NCBI GenBank assembly: GCA_934045905.1
Contig: OW203770.1
Span: forward strand, 26,731,259 to 26,795,258
Direction: 5' to 3'
Source of the DNA: Leuctra nigra
Lineage: Eukaryota > Arthropoda > Insecta > Plecoptera > Leuctridae
Length of the DNA: 64,000 nt
Position numbers and translations under genes: made by a program
Notes under the pieces: generated by a model
Seen by the model: the letters and a program-made list of their open reading frames with translations, nothing else
Database searches by the model: none
Told to the model about the DNA's origin: nothing
Shown here: piece after piece, positions 34,271 to 45,812 of the stretch
Layout of the letters: each line of letters begins with the position of its first letter
Position numbering within the stretch: position 1 is the stretch's first letter

Positions 34271-36706
34271 TCAGTCGCGCAGTCTTGCGGGGAAGTGAAC
34301 GTGGCGTCCTCGTCGAGTTGTGGTTGGTAGGGCTGCATGTCGCACGTCCCCGGTGGTCTTCGTGGGCCCATGTGGGCGAATTGCCGGTCGTGAAGTTAGC
34401 GGCTGACCAACAACGACGTTGGGCGTCCGTTGGGAGTCAGTCCGTGTTTCCGCAGGTTGTTTTACAGGGTGTTCGTGTAGGACCGGAATGCGGGCTGGCA
34501 CCGCTGCTGAGGTAGATGCTGTTGGTGGCTTAGTAGGAGTCGACCCGGGATTGGAGGTGCTCCTCGGCATGGGTTGTGTAGTGTCGGAGGTTGATTTTGA
34601 AGTGTTCGCTGCGGTCGGATCCCTGAGAATGTAGGCCGGCTTCAATCGGTCGATCGATACCACGACCCGCTGGCTGTTTCGGGCTATAGTGAAGTATTTT
34701 TCGTGTCGGGCTATAACCTCGTAAGGACCGTCGTAAGGTGGCTTCAAGGGTGCGCGGACCGCGTCGTGCCGCACAAAGACGTGTGTGCAGGTTGCAAAAT
34801 CCTTAAACATGAACACCGAGTGTGAGCCGTGGTGCGACGCGGGGGTCGGTCGAAGCTGGGCGAGACGGTGCCGTAGGCGTTCTACGTAAGCCGGCGTGGA
34901 GTCTGTCCCTCCTGTGGAAGGTGACAGGTATTCGCCCGGTAGGCGGAGTGTTGTTCCGTAGACCAGTTCTGCGGAGGTGGCCTTCAGATCCTCCTTCCAA
35001 GAGGCGCGTATGCCCAGCATGACCCACGGCAGGGCTTCAGTCCACTTTTGGTCACCGTGGCACTTGAGGGCTGCTTTTAGCTGTCGATGCAGGCGCTCAA
35101 CCATCCCATTCGCTTGGGGATGGTGGGCTGTGGTCCGAATGTGTGACATGCCAGCCATCTTGCTGAGCGCACGGAAGAGGTTCGACTCGAACTGGCGGCC
35201 TTGGTCCGTTGTGACGCGAAGCGGTATGCCGAATCGCTGCATCCAACCCGAGGCGAGAGCGGTGGCCACGGTCTCGGCCGTGATGTCAACGATTGGTATC
35301 GCTTCGGCCCACCTAGTGAATCGGTCCACGCATGTGAGGATGTACCGGAAACCGTCTGCGACTGCAAGGGGTCCGACCAGGTCGACATGGATATGCTCAA
35401 ACCTGCTGTCGGGTGTGGTGAAATGGCCGACTGGCGCTGTTGCGTGGCGCGTGACCTTTGCACGCTGGCATGTGATGCAAGCGCGAGCCCACTCTCGGCA
35501 GTCCTTGTTCACTGATGGCCAGACAAAACGTTGCGTGATCAGTCTTGTAGATGCTCTGATGCCAGGATGGGACAGGCTGTGCATGCCATCGAACACCCGG
35601 CGTCGTAGCGATTGCGGCACAAACGGTCGTGGAAGCGGTAGTGATGTGTCGCAATGAATGGTGAGACCGTCGGGGAGTTTCCGTCGATGGATCTGTAGGG
35701 CTGAATTCGAGTGCTTCACCGCGCGCAGCTCAGCATCTTCCTTCTGGGCGGCTGCGATGTCGTTGTAGCTTACTGGGGAAGCGATGGCCTCGATTCGGGA
35801 TAGGGCATCGGCGACGACATTGTCTCTCCCTGGAATGTGGCGGATGTCTGTAGTGAACTGTCCAATGAAGTCCAGATGCCGAAACTGGCGCGGGGAGCAC
35901 TTGTCCGGTCTTTGCTTGAATGCGAATGTCAACGGTTTGTGGTCCGTGTAGACAGTGAACGTTCTTGCCTCCAACATATGGCGGAAGTAGTGGATGGCGT
36001 CATATATGGCTAGGAGCTCCCTGTCGTAAGCACCGTAGTTGCGCTGGGCGGTGTTCAACTTGCGGGAGAAAAAGGCGAGTGGTTGCCATCCGCGGCTTGT
36101 CCTTTGCTGTAGTGCTGCGCCGACGCTGGTGTCCGAGGCATCTGCAACTACTGCCAGTTCCGCGTTGATGTCGGGGTGTGCGAGGAGTGCGGCGCTGGCA
36201 AGGTCCTTCTTGCACTGCTCAAAACTGTCTTGCAGGTTTGGCGTCCAGGTGATGGGTGTTTTCCCCTTCGGGTCGGCGCCAACTAGCAGGCCGTTGAGTG
36301 GGGCCTGTGTCTTGGCTGCATGAGGCAGGAAGCGTCGGTAGAAATTTACCATGCCCAAGAACTGTCGGAGGTGTTTCACCGTGCTCGGTTTTTCGCGTGA
36401 CAAGATTGCGTCGACCTTCTCTTGCAGAGGCTGGGTGCCTGCCGCGTTTACCGTGTAGCCGAGGAAGGTAACCTCCGCTGCTCCGAGCACGCACTTTGCT
36501 GGGTTTACCACGACGCCGTACTCGGTCAACCGCTCGAAGAGCTGACGAAGATGTTGCTTGTGCTGCTCCTGGTCGACGGAGGCAACGAGGATGTCGTCGA
36601 TGTAGGAGTAGCAGAACTCGAGGTCGCGCAGCACCTCGTCAATGAACCGCTGGAACGTCTGGGCGGCGTTGCGGAGTCCGAAACTCATGACTGGAAACTC
36701 GAACAA
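34271..36706 (-). pseudogene. pol: pol, second part: RT palm, RNase H, integrase
   Basis: 811 codons open from the middle of the RT domain. The YIDD catalytic box is at residues 35-38. RNase H follows with DAS at 189-191 and TDHKPL at 254-259. The integrase zinc finger has H375, H379, C409 and C412. The catalytic triad is D441, D500, E536, a D-D-35-E arrangement. A GPY-like C-terminal module ([11 protein letters not shown]) is followed by a Pro/Ser/Thr-rich tail ending in [10 protein letters not shown]. The apparent start is internal: the normal N-terminal part of RT lies in another frame (36639-37565). The break is a small deletion with an adjacent 12-bp tandem duplication (ATCCGAATGGCT twice, 36706-36729). 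The encoded enzyme complex should be inactive unless complemented in trans. Confidence 0.9.
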
Positions 36707-37565
36707 TCCGAATGGCTATCCGAATGGCTACCGGTAACTGGTTGTACGCTCGGACCAGGTCGATGGTGGAAAAGATCGACTTGCCTGCGAGTCGCTGAGC
36801 AAAGTCCTGTATGTGCGGTACAGGGTATCGGTCGGGTATAGTCCGTGCATTCAAGGCGCGGTAGTCCCCACATGGCCGCCATTGGTCATTCTTCTTGGGT
36901 ACTAGGTGTAAAGGGGCAGACCAGCTACTAGAAGAACGTCTGGCCACGCCTGACTTGAGCATCGAGTTGAATTCTCGCTTCGCGATGTTGAGGCGGTCTG
37001 GGGCTAGCCGTCGAGGTCTGCACGCCGCTGGTGGTCCTGGTGTCGTGTCGATGTGGTGCATCGTCTTGTGTTGTGGAGCTCGAGGGTTGCCAGAAGGTCG
37101 TGTGATGTCCGGGAAAGACGCAAACAGCGCCTTGAAGCCGGAAATGGAGTTGCTGTCGTGTGAGACGACCTTGACATGGCCTAGTGGCCCAGTGGACAGT
37201 TGCCCATGCACCGCAAGCGTCGTTGTGTCATCCCTCAGCTGCCGTCGGCGTACGTCGACGAGCAGTCCGTAGTGAGCGAGAAAATCCACCCCGATGATCG
37301 GCTGGGAGACGTCGGCGACAACAAACCGCCAAGTGAATTCGCGGCGCAGTCCCAGATCGAGGGACAAGTTAACTGGGCCGTACGTGTAGATCGGCGATCC
37401 GTTTGCTGCCGAGAGGACGTAGGTTGTCTTCCCTGGATGGCCTAAAACCATGTCCCGCGGGTAGACGCACAGGTCCGAACCCGTGTCGACGAGAAAACGG
37501 ATCTTAGTGCGCTTGTCAGAAACGAATAGGCGATATGCTGTTAGGGCGTGGCCAGCTGCCATCAC
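36639..37565 (-). pseudogene. pol: pol, first part: aspartic protease and RT N-terminus
   Basis: 308 codons. A retroviral-type protease with DTGSD at residues 27-31 and a second hydrophobic block (PIIGVDFL) is followed by RT fingers: [32 protein letters not shown], and the first palm motif [15 protein letters not shown]. After that motif the frame runs into a short out-of-frame tail and stops. About a dozen residues that normally join this motif to [12 protein letters not shown] are missing. The ATG at 37562 overlaps the gag stop as TGATG, so pol lies one frame off gag. Expression would need frameshifting or re-initiation. Confidence 0.9.
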
Positions 37566-38371
37566 TGACCGCCCTTGGCTTTTCCCTGATACTTACAGGG
37601 TGCCAGACAGCGTCGAGCCTGGTCGCCGAAGGTCCGGTGGTACCAGCATACCTCGGAGTCGTGCGGGCTCGGTTGACGCGCCCTGCTGCTGGACCGTGGG
37701 CTTGGTTGACGCGCCCTGCTGCTGGACCGTGGGCGTTGACGACTGCTGCGCATCCCGTCACTGATCGCCGCGACACTAGCAGTCAAGGATGCGAGTTGCC
37801 GTTTAAGTTCCTCGAACCCATCGTCCCCACTTACAGCAGCGACTCGCGGTCCGCTGGGAATGTCCGCGATCTTGTCGGCCATGTTTGCTAGTGCCGCCAC
37901 GTCTGTAGTTGGCGACGCAGCCAAGATGTCTTGCATCCTCAGGGGGAGGCGGCCCAACCACAATGTTCGCAACATGTCCTCTGGCAGGGACGGTGCACCT
38001 AGTCCGCGGAGATGGCGGAGGAATTGTGACGGAGTCCGGTCCCCGATCTCCTCCCTTTCTAGTAGTTGCCGCATTCGAGAGCTCTGCGAGGCTGTTAGGC
38101 GCGCAATGAGCTCGCGCTTTATTGTCTCGTATTTGTCTGTAGCCGGAGGGTTGATTATCAGCTCCTCAATCTCCGCGCCATGTTTGGCATCTAGTTGGGC
38201 TAGGACGTAGTTGAATTTTGTAGCGTCTAGCGTGATTCGCGCGAGGGCGAATTGCGCCTCTAGCTGTGCAAACCACAGCGCTGGCTTTTCTGGCCAGAAT
38301 GGTGGGGCGCGGACGGCGACCTGGTTTACCCTCCCCTGGTCTTCGTTCTCCACGCCGTCTGGGTTCACCAT
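37562..38371 (-). CDS. gag: gag of the Ty3/gypsy element
   Basis: 269 residues, open from ATG at 38371 to TGA at 37562-37564. The N-terminal half has the capsid-like pattern common in arthropod Ty3/gypsy Gag ([19 protein letters not shown], then [19 protein letters not shown]). A Ser/Arg-rich segment with a tandem repeat ([10 protein letters not shown]) follows. Near the C-terminus a Cys/His cluster, [18 protein letters not shown], occupies the place of the nucleic-acid-binding zinc knuckle, though it is not a standard CX2CX4HX4C knuckle. Gag packages the element RNA and forms the particle. The frame is intact, so this copy could supply Gag. It begins about 140 bp inside the 5' LTR boundary. 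Confidence 0.9.
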   Translation of the reverse strand: MVNPDGVENEDQGRVNQVAVRAPPFWPEKPALWFAQLEAQFALARITLDATKFNYVLAQLDAKHGAEIEELIINPPATDKYETIKRELIARLTASQSSRMRQLLEREEIGDRTPSQFLRHLRGLGAPSLPEDMLRTLWLGRLPLRMQDILAASPTTDVAALANMADKIADIPSGPRVAAVSGDDGFEELKRQLASLTASVAAISDGMRSSRQRPRSSSRARQPSPRSSSRARQPSPHDSEVCWYHRTFGDQARRCLAPCKYQGKAKGGQ

Positions 38372-38495
38372 GTTGAGCGGTTGAATTTGTGGAAATGCTT
38401 TGGATGAATGTGTGCTGTGACTTACTGTGCTGTTGTCCCGTGCTGCGCTCGCTGACTCCTACTTTATTGTTTGCGTCGAAATCGTGTACTTAGGT

Positions 38496-38508
38496 ATCGG
38501 GGTCACCA
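38496..38508 (-). other. Primer-binding site of the Ty3/gypsy element
   Basis: TGGTGACCCCGA begins one base after the 5' LTR on the element strand, as expected for pairing with a tRNA 3' end (..TCACCA). The tRNA species was not determined. Confidence 0.75.
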
Positions 38509-38509
38509 C

Positions 38510-38850
38510 TGTGGGAATCACAAGGCGCGGGGAACAAGATGAACACTGACACAGTAATTATGCAAAAGGTTTATAATTGGCGAAAGGTACAAAGTAATGA
38601 CAAAGACAGTTGGGTAAAGACGACGAGTGAATCCGCGTGGAAAAGTCTTCCGCTGGGACGTCTCTCTTCTCCCTCGTCGGTCTGTGTTCTGCCGCGGCGT
38701 GGGCAGCGCCAACCCCTCCCAACTCTCACCTCTACTGCGCAGGTTCCGATGTGTAGTTTGCAGGCGGGGATGTTGGCTCGCCTGCATGATTCAAGGACAG
38801 GCGGGAACCGGTCTACTGCGTGAGGGAAGGTTTGGTGCTGGTCCGCCACA
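38510..38850 (-). repeat. 5' LTR of the Ty3/gypsy element
   Basis: 341 bp, matching the 3' LTR with no difference noticed. Target duplication AATT follows at 38851-38854. Confidence 0.95.
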
Positions 38851-39146
38851 AATTTATGAATTTATGATATTTACTGACTTATTATCCATACCAATTTTAA
38901 AACAAAGAGTGATAATAATTGTGCAGAAGGCACTGTAGTTTCAACATAGAGTAAATTTTTTGTACTATTTTCAATAATTTTGATATAATTTTGGGGTGTC
39001 AATTACCTACTGGAACAATTGCACTTCTTTCAAAATCTCTTATTTTTGCCTTCCTTTGGTAATAATATATTATTTTGGAATTGTTATGAGTGTTGCTAGA
39101 TGATTTCATTTCTTATTACATAGTTCAAGTTTGAAGTTGATCTAAT

Positions 39147-39575
39147 TAAGCGAGCGTAGCGAGAGTTACTACGGGACTCTTATGCCTCTTTCTCTGTGTG
39201 TTTTTTTTTGTTCGCGCCATATTGGCCGCACCGATTGACCAATCAAGATGAAATTTTGAACATTAACTAATATTATTCTAATTTTGTCCTGGAATGTTTT
39301 TTCAGCAATATTCAAATCAAAAAGTTGATTATTTTTATTTATGGCCCATTTGGGTGCGACACCCTGCTGAGTTTATTACCCAAGTCTTGACCAGTCAGCC
39401 CCCAAACATTAAGAAAAAGGTTGTTCTCCTTTGATTCAAATGAGAGACAGGGGTCCTTTGCCAGAGTAAAATATATTCGTTATATTACAATGTATTTCAA
39501 GTGTTACATGTGGTATTAAAGTATAGCACGTATCAGTGCTCGCTTATCAACGCGTTACAATGAGCGTTTTCCTAG
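39147..39575 (+). mobile_element. Family B Helentron-like element B5, short, inside the MULE
   Basis: TAAGCGAGCGTAGCGAG start, AACGCGTT dyad and CTAG end, with T on each flank. It is only about 430 bp, with most of the internal blocks deleted. Confidence 0.7.
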
Positions 39576-41001
39576 TAATAAATCACACTTTTATGATATT
39601 ATCTGTTCGTGTTGCATGAACACCCTAAATTGTTCAACTTCCACTTATTAAATTCATTCCAAAGAATTACCTTGCCTACCTACTATTTATTTACGAAACT
39701 TACAGTATTTTATCAATTGCTTTAATTTTTCTATCTTATTTCTTTATTCATAGTTATTATTTGTTTCGAAATTGATATTCGTAAAATGCATTATGTAGTT
39801 TCATTCCAATTATTTATTTCGCGGTATTTACATTCAAATATCCCTTCTTGGCACGATGGCTCAGCGACAGCGCATGCGCAATGTTGAAGAGCCAAAGAGC
39901 CCTTCTCTCCCTAGCTCCTCGTTAAAATGACTCTGGCACATTACTAAATTATGATTGAACGAAGGCATAATCCTACTGGTTTTGTAAAAATCCAATCAAG
40001 AATATTTATTGTAATGGACTTCTGACCTTCTACCTCTGAGTTACGGATTAATAATTATATAATATCAAACCATATTTTACAATGATTGGAAATGTTGATA
40101 TTAAAATCTCCTGTCTATAATTTTAAGACTGATGTATCCAGAATTCTGATGTAATTCGAAAACCATAATATTTTCAAGATAATTGTGAAATAAACCTGAA
40201 ATTATCTGATATTGTATGAAAGACCAGTCATGTAATATGTAATGGACCTGTTGCGGGAGAAGCAAGGTTAAAGATGGCGGCAGACGAAATGACAGGTCCG
40301 ATATTAAACATTGTTTTAAAGCATTTCGGAAGTTTTAGGTGGTTTTGAGTAAGAGATTTGAGGGAAAGGGTACATGAAACGTGATAGGCAAGTATTCTTT
40401 CAGTTGTGTTTATCACTCAAACATAAATTAACCCCAAAACGTGAGTTGCCTTCAGCAATAGCCACACGGTCGCAAACGCCAAAAGCCCGTGCTACACGAC
40501 CAAATACCCCCAAAACGTTCTCGCCTTCCCAACAAACACAGGGCGGCCCGAGGAGCCTCCCTGAAAGCGGCTTCAGGGACGTACTTGGGTATGCACCCAG
40601 GTTCGAGCTCGGCCCGGTCGTAGTCATTCTGAAGCAGCTGTTTTTATCACTCCCAAATAGCTCGCAACCAGAACGGCCCGACCTCGGCCTTAGCCCGTCC
40701 TTCAAGGCCGCAAAACGACGGTTGACGAATAACTTAACTGTCACGTGAGGTCGTGAAAGCACGTCCCGAGTAGGTCCCGAGTACGGACTTTCATTGCATT
40801 CCAGGGCGGCAACAAGTTTTGAACTGAATCACTTGCGCAGATGTCAGATAGATACTTGTTTCATGTTGAAACAATTCGATTAAACTTACTTTTAACTATT
40901 CGTAATACATCCATTTGATGTTCAATGTCACATTTACAGATGAATAAACACTACTTGTTATTTTCAATAACTGCTATTATGTTATTATCCCATGTATTCT
41001 A

Positions 41002-41870
41002 CTAGAAAAACGCTCTGAGTAACGCGTTGATGAGCGAGCACGGATACGCACAACACCTCGAACCGAAATTATGTTTATCGAAAATGTCATTTTGTCACAG
41101 ACTTGTATGAAAATCTCCAACAATTCCTAAAATATTGGTCCCAATAACCACGCAAAGTTTTAAGTTGATCAATTGAACCTTTATGTTAATTTCCAAAAAT
41201 CACAGGATATCGTTCAAAAAAATTTTAACCGGTCATATCAGTTTCATAATATACGTTTGAAAGTTTCTGCTCTAACAACCTTGAAGTGAAGATTCGAAGA
41301 TGCCGTGAAATATGAAATTCGAGAAGTATGATAGCCAACACGCAAAATATCCGTAAACTGTCAATAAATTTTGAATTTAAGCACAGTTTAGTCTGAAAAT
41401 TGTCAAAAATACAGATAATGTTGGACCCAATGACCATGCAAAATTTTAAGTTGATCGGTCAAACGGTTCTGGTTTAAATTTCAAAAAGCACATAAAATAT
41501 TTTTTTTAATTTTAACCAATGGGAGGATTTGGCTGAAAATTTGTAAAATAAGAGACAATGTAAATGTTAATGACCATGCAAAATATAAGGTCGATCACAT
41601 TTGCCGAAGTCCATTTTCATTTTTCAGCCTATCAGGAGATGTTTATTTAAATTTCAACCAATTAAAGGATTTAAAAAAAATTAGGGTCTGCAAACAGAGA
41701 AGGTTGGTTTTACATGTGTGCAAAATTTCAGATCGATCGGTGAAACGGTGCGACCTGTGTATCGGCTATTAGCAGCCAAAAACAAAAAAAACAAAAAAAA
41801 CAAAAAAAAAAAAAAAAAACAGAGGTCCGTGCCAAAAGAGCCAAAAGGAGACGCTCGCTTCGCTCGCTCA
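41002..41870 (-). mobile_element. Family B Helentron-like element B6 (right-arm copy of B2)
   Basis: Reverse complement of 16640-17509 with very few changes. One is next to the terminal CTAG, where CTAGGAAAACGC has become CTAGAAAAACGC. Confidence 0.75.
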
Positions 41871-42646
41871 ATTAAACAACTTAGTTGCTAGCTTGACTCT
41901 AACTTGACTCGCCTACTTCCCCCCACTTCCCACCAACCGGCAAAGGCAGTTACAAAATTCAAATCGTTCAACGTCCACGCGCCGCGCTGCAAAAGTTACT
42001 TTCTTTGTGGTTCACAAGTTTATTTCGGGTTAAAACTTTAAAGATTTTTGATTAGCTACACAAATTAGCACAACATCTTCTGGCAGGTAAGTTGTATTAC
42101 TACTTTTATTACTAAAATTACACAAAGGTAAGTAGGTAGGTGGGTAGGTATAGGTAGTTACATCCTACAGGTAGTTACAACAGTCTATGTTATATTTATA
42201 ATTATTTAAAACAAAACAATTTTATACCTAGGTACTTTTTAAAGCAATGGACAGTTCTCGCAGTAAGACTGCAAAATACCGAGAAGCAAGAAAGAACCTA
42301 CTAAAGAACTATTTGCTTGATATATCACAAATTGAAGAAGATGATGAAGAAATCAATCAGAGCAATTCCCAGATCGAAGATAATTTTGTTCAATGAGTAC
42401 TACATTCAATCAGCACATCAGATATTGCCGTTGAAGCTCATGATGAAACTCCGGCAGATGAAACTATACCACTGCATGAGAGTCTCGATTACAATTTTCA
42501 ATGATATTATAATGATGCCATGAACTGATTGTTCCAATCAAATATTAGATTCGTAGTTTACTTACTTTTAATACCTTTTTTTTTGCAAGTAAGACGCAAA
42601 TCTTATGTTCGATCCCTGTATTATTTTATATTGAATACAATTACTA

Positions 42647-42807
42647 AAGCCCCATTTACACGGTGCAATTTCTTGAACAACTTCTGTGCCACAGAGGTTC
42701 TGCTCGTGCGCAGTGTCACTTTTGAGATGAAAAAGTGACTCTGCACATGTGCAGAACCACTGTGGCACAGAAGTTGGTCAAGAAATTGCACCGTGTAAAT
42801 GGGGCTT
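42647..42807. mobile_element. Near-perfect palindromic MITE (right arm copy)
   Basis: Counterpart of 15703-15863: AAGCCCC ends with TA on both sides. Confidence 0.8.
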
Positions 42808-43512
42808 TACAAGTACCTACCAATTGCGTTTTAAATTTTTACTAAGAGATGAATGAATAATTTCCTGGGAGAGTTGGATTCATAAAACTGTTACAGTTGT
42901 TTTTATAACAATTACAGTAATATTCTCCTACCATGGCAGCACACAGATTTCTTCTTCAATATTTGCATACCGACTCTTCAAAGAAAATAGTTCGTTTTTC
43001 TTACAGTTCTTCTACCTTCACCAAAAGTAACCTCCATCACAAAAAATGATTATTGCTATTTTCGAGATTATAATATGGCATTAGCGAGTACTATTTATGG
43101 GATTTGTCATTGCTCAATTTTTACAGCTGTATTATCATTATAGTCGACCATTTTATAGAAAGTATTGCAGTCTGAGACAAAATGAGTTTTTACAGTTGGT
43201 CATTTTGCTTGTGATGTGAGTGTACAAATATATCGTGGAGGCGTGAATACGACCCGTGACGTCATGAGAAAGGAATGCCATGGGAAGCGAGCAGCTGCAC
43301 TAGCCCGTACTCCGCACGGCCCGAGAGCGGTCCTGCGGCCGCCGTGCCTATCTTCAAGGCGCTGCTCGGGCCGTTCCAAGGCGGCGGGCTCTGCACCGTC
43401 GTAGGAGTCCCACCCTATGTTAAATGTCCATAAGACGGGACGGACGAGGTCCATCCTTGAACGCCGGCTGGCCCGTGCTAGGGCGCTGCTAAGTCTGCCC
43501 CTGTGTTTGTAG

Positions 43513-43901
43513 GGTTAGTTCCATCTTTAACCGCAAGCGCTTTCCCCGCACACATCAATTATTATAGAAATGAAGTTATAAATATGAAAAAAATACGTCA
43601 CATGAGCAGCTCAAATTCAAACAGTCGTAGCGCCCGCGCGGGTCGTCCCTTACCATTCCCGGGCGGGACATTCTTAGAAATTTTACAGCCAGATAAAACG
43701 GATCGGTTGGGCTCCGTTGGGCAGGCCCAGGGCATGCCCTAGTAGTTCCCGCCCGGGACGTCCCACTTGGGAGCAAGATGGGCAAAAGCCCGGGCCGCCC
43801 AGTGTTTGTAGGGTTCAAGTTGTTAGGTATCGGTTTATAATTCCTTTCGATTTAGGGCATCAAAATATTTTTTACATCGGTATTTAACTCAAACAAATAG
43901 T
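43513..43901. other. Unassigned, GC-rich segment with repeated GTGTTTGTAGGG
   Basis: GTGTTTGTAGGG recurs at about 43503 and 43803 in the same orientation, with GCCCGGG-type short repeats between. The outer edge of the inverted duplication carries the same end motif (CCCTACAAACAC at 14998). It may be part of a DNA transposon whose other end I cannot place. Confidence 0.3.
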
Positions 43902-45091
43902 TGAGCGAGCGTCACCACGGTATACTCTTATGGCACTTTCTCTGTGCTTTTTTTTTTTTTTTTTTGCCTGCACTGCCCAGGTCAAACCGCTCAAGCAATC
44001 GATCTGAAACTTTGCACATATGCTAACATAATCTATGCGGTCCCTAGGATCGTTTTTGAATGGGCTCCTGTGATTGGTTCAAGTTTACAAAAAATATCTT
44101 TCGATTGGTTGCTACGATCAATTTGAAATTAAGCAAAAACATTGCAACCAACATTTTACCCAATCATACAAAAATTCATCCAAATCCTCCCATTGGTTAA
44201 AATTTAAAACCATTTTTCATGTGATTTTTTTAAATTTAAACTAGAACAGATTGACCGATCAACATAAAACTTTGCATGGTCATTGGTGCAATCATTGCTA
44301 ATTTTCAGTCTTATCTATTGTTATTTTCAAAAGTTTTTGTCATTTTAGGGACATTTTATTCGATAATCTTGAAATATTCGACAGATGTATACTTCATTTT
44401 CAACCCCTGCCTTCTTTAAGCTTTGCTCCAAGGCCAGGGGACCTATTTTCGAGATCGTTCGAGCGCTCGCATAATCGAGTGTGACGTCAAAGTGACGTTA
44501 GTCCGAAGGAAATAGCATCCAATAAGCCAATCAGTTGATTGTTTTGTTTTGTCTGACGTCAGGCGGTCGTGAATTCGTATGATATTTGACTCGAACGATC
44601 TCGAAAATAGCCCCCCTGTAGAGCAGCCAAGCAGTCCACAATTTACAGTAAAACTAGCGCATATCAAATCGGATGCAGTACTAATAATTATATTTGGCAG
44701 TACGAAGGCCAAATCCTCCAATTGGTTATAAGTTTAAATAATATCTTCTGATTGGTCGACAATCAAAATGTTCCGATTAAGTTCAAATTTTGCATGGTGA
44801 TCAAGACCAACTTAATCTTAAATTTTACGTATTGTAAGCCCAATCAGTCAAGTACCTATTAATTGTAATTTTACGAGTTTAGTATGGGATGTCACAAGAG
44901 TTTCTGGGGAAAGTATGTAGGTAGGTAGGTAAGACTTCACGACACAATGGATCTGTTATTCATCCAGAGTATTTATGTGGATATTGGAAAGTTGCAGAGA
45001 AAATCATCGTGTGCCGTGTCGTTTATCGTGACTGGGGATGTTGCATGTTCTGTGCTCGCTCATCAACGCGTTACACTGAGCGGTTTCCTAG
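43902..45091 (+). mobile_element. Family B Helentron-like element B7, complete
   Basis: TGAGCGAGCG start (with a shortened 5' repeat), T-rich tract, repeated ATTGGTT boxes, AACGCGTT dyad and CTAG end, T on both flanks. The largest family B copy, partly because of a MITE inserted at 44437. Confidence 0.7.
44437..44617. mobile_element. MITE nested in family B copy B7
   Basis: TIRs CTATTTTCGAGATCGTTCGAG-like, perfect over about 20 bp. The related copy B3 (near 24120) lacks it. No clear target duplication. Confidence 0.7.
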
Positions 45092-45530
45092 TAAGCGGCC
45101 GATACGTGATGACTGATGGAGCCACTTCTGGCAGGAACCTTTTTAGATGTCCTTTTTTATTTTGAAGTTCGTTTCGTGTTTCCGTAGGGCAGTGAAACAG
45201 GAGAAACAATTGAAATATAGTTACAAGTTTACTTTTTCAGCGATAACAAACAAGAAAAACAAAACTTAATATCATTTATTTATTATTTTATCCCCATGAA
45301 ATCCTCCATGATCCCCCCTATGTGTAGTAGGTACCAAAGAATACAGCAGAGGTCAGTCGTGTTCCTTATTTTCTCGAATAACATTTAGTTTTATTTCTCA
45401 CGACATCTATTTCCAACATTCAACAATTATATACACCGGTTCTTTTGTTCTTCAAAATTATACAATCTGGCAAACCTAACAAATTACTTGAACTTCCTTA
45501 TTGACATAAAGTCCAGCCAAAGATACTATT
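45092..45530. other. Unassigned
   Basis: AT-rich sequence with no gene seen. Confidence 0.4.
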
Positions 45531-45566
45531 GTAGCAACCCATTACAGCTTGATATACTGAATAAGG

Positions 45567-45652
<86 letters not shown>

Positions 45653-45812
45653 TGGAGTACATTATGACCTCTGGTACCACCTCAGTGATACGAAATGTTC
45701 GGTATGTATAGTAATTGAATTTATTATATCACTTTGAGACCAGGTGTCATAAAGTACTATTAGTGTGTGGTATATTCAGTATATCAAGTTGTAAAGGGTT
45801 GCTATCTGATTT
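45531..45812. mobile_element. Palindrome-ended MITE with CA microsatellite in one arm
   Basis: Outer arms share TAGCAACCC, TTGATATACTGAATA and CCACACAC as inverted repeats. Inner blocks TTATGACCTCTGGT and ACCAGGTGTCATAA also pair. In the left arm the CACACA part has expanded to about 80 bp. A related partial copy lies at 49306-49480. Confidence 0.65.
45569..45648. repeat. (AC)n microsatellite
   Basis: About 40 uninterrupted AC dinucleotides. Confidence 0.97.

Larger units (their letters stand above)
33878..38850 (-). mobile_element. Ty3/gypsy LTR retrotransposon, full length, pol damaged
   Basis: 341-bp LTRs at 38510-38850 (5') and 33878-34218 (3'), with TG..CA ends and a 4-bp target duplication AATT on both sides. 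Order on the minus strand: LTR, primer-binding site, gag, protease, RT, RNase H, integrase, polypurine tract, LTR. Integrase after RNase H is the Ty3/gypsy order. No envelope gene fits in the short gap between pol and the 3' LTR. The interior is GC-rich compared with the host sequence. Confidence 0.95.
33177..39922. mobile_element. Mutator-like (MULE) non-autonomous element with nested insertions
   Basis: 53-bp perfect TIRs start ACGAGGAGCTAGGGAGAGAA and end in GCGCATGCGC. A 9-bp target duplication TAAAATGAC lies at 33168-33176 and 39923-39931. The left arm at about 18590 shows the pre-insertion sequence. A 9-bp duplication with long TIRs is characteristic of Mutator-like elements. Without the LTR element the unit is about 1.77 kb and has no recognised transposase. 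It also holds a family B copy (39147-39575) and a long G-run at about 33725-33748. Confidence 0.85.
32150..43512 (-). repeat. Right arm of the large inverted duplication, with a 6.75-kb insertion
   Basis: Reverse complement of 14998-19585, interrupted by the Mutator-like element at 33177-39922. Identical translations recur at 32725-33024 (versus 18732-19031), 40374-40748 and 42317-42523. The uninterrupted left arm gives the empty site for the insertion. Confidence 0.9.

Noticed and set aside
34803..38210. Many long open frames on the plus strand across the LTR element
   Set aside because: They are antisense shadows of gag and pol in GC-rich DNA. Only the minus-strand frames contain protease, RT, RNase H and integrase motifs.
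34271..38371. Endogenous retrovirus with envelope
   Set aside because: There is no room for an env gene between the integrase end and the 3' LTR, and no envelope-like frame was seen. It is an env-less Ty3/gypsy element.
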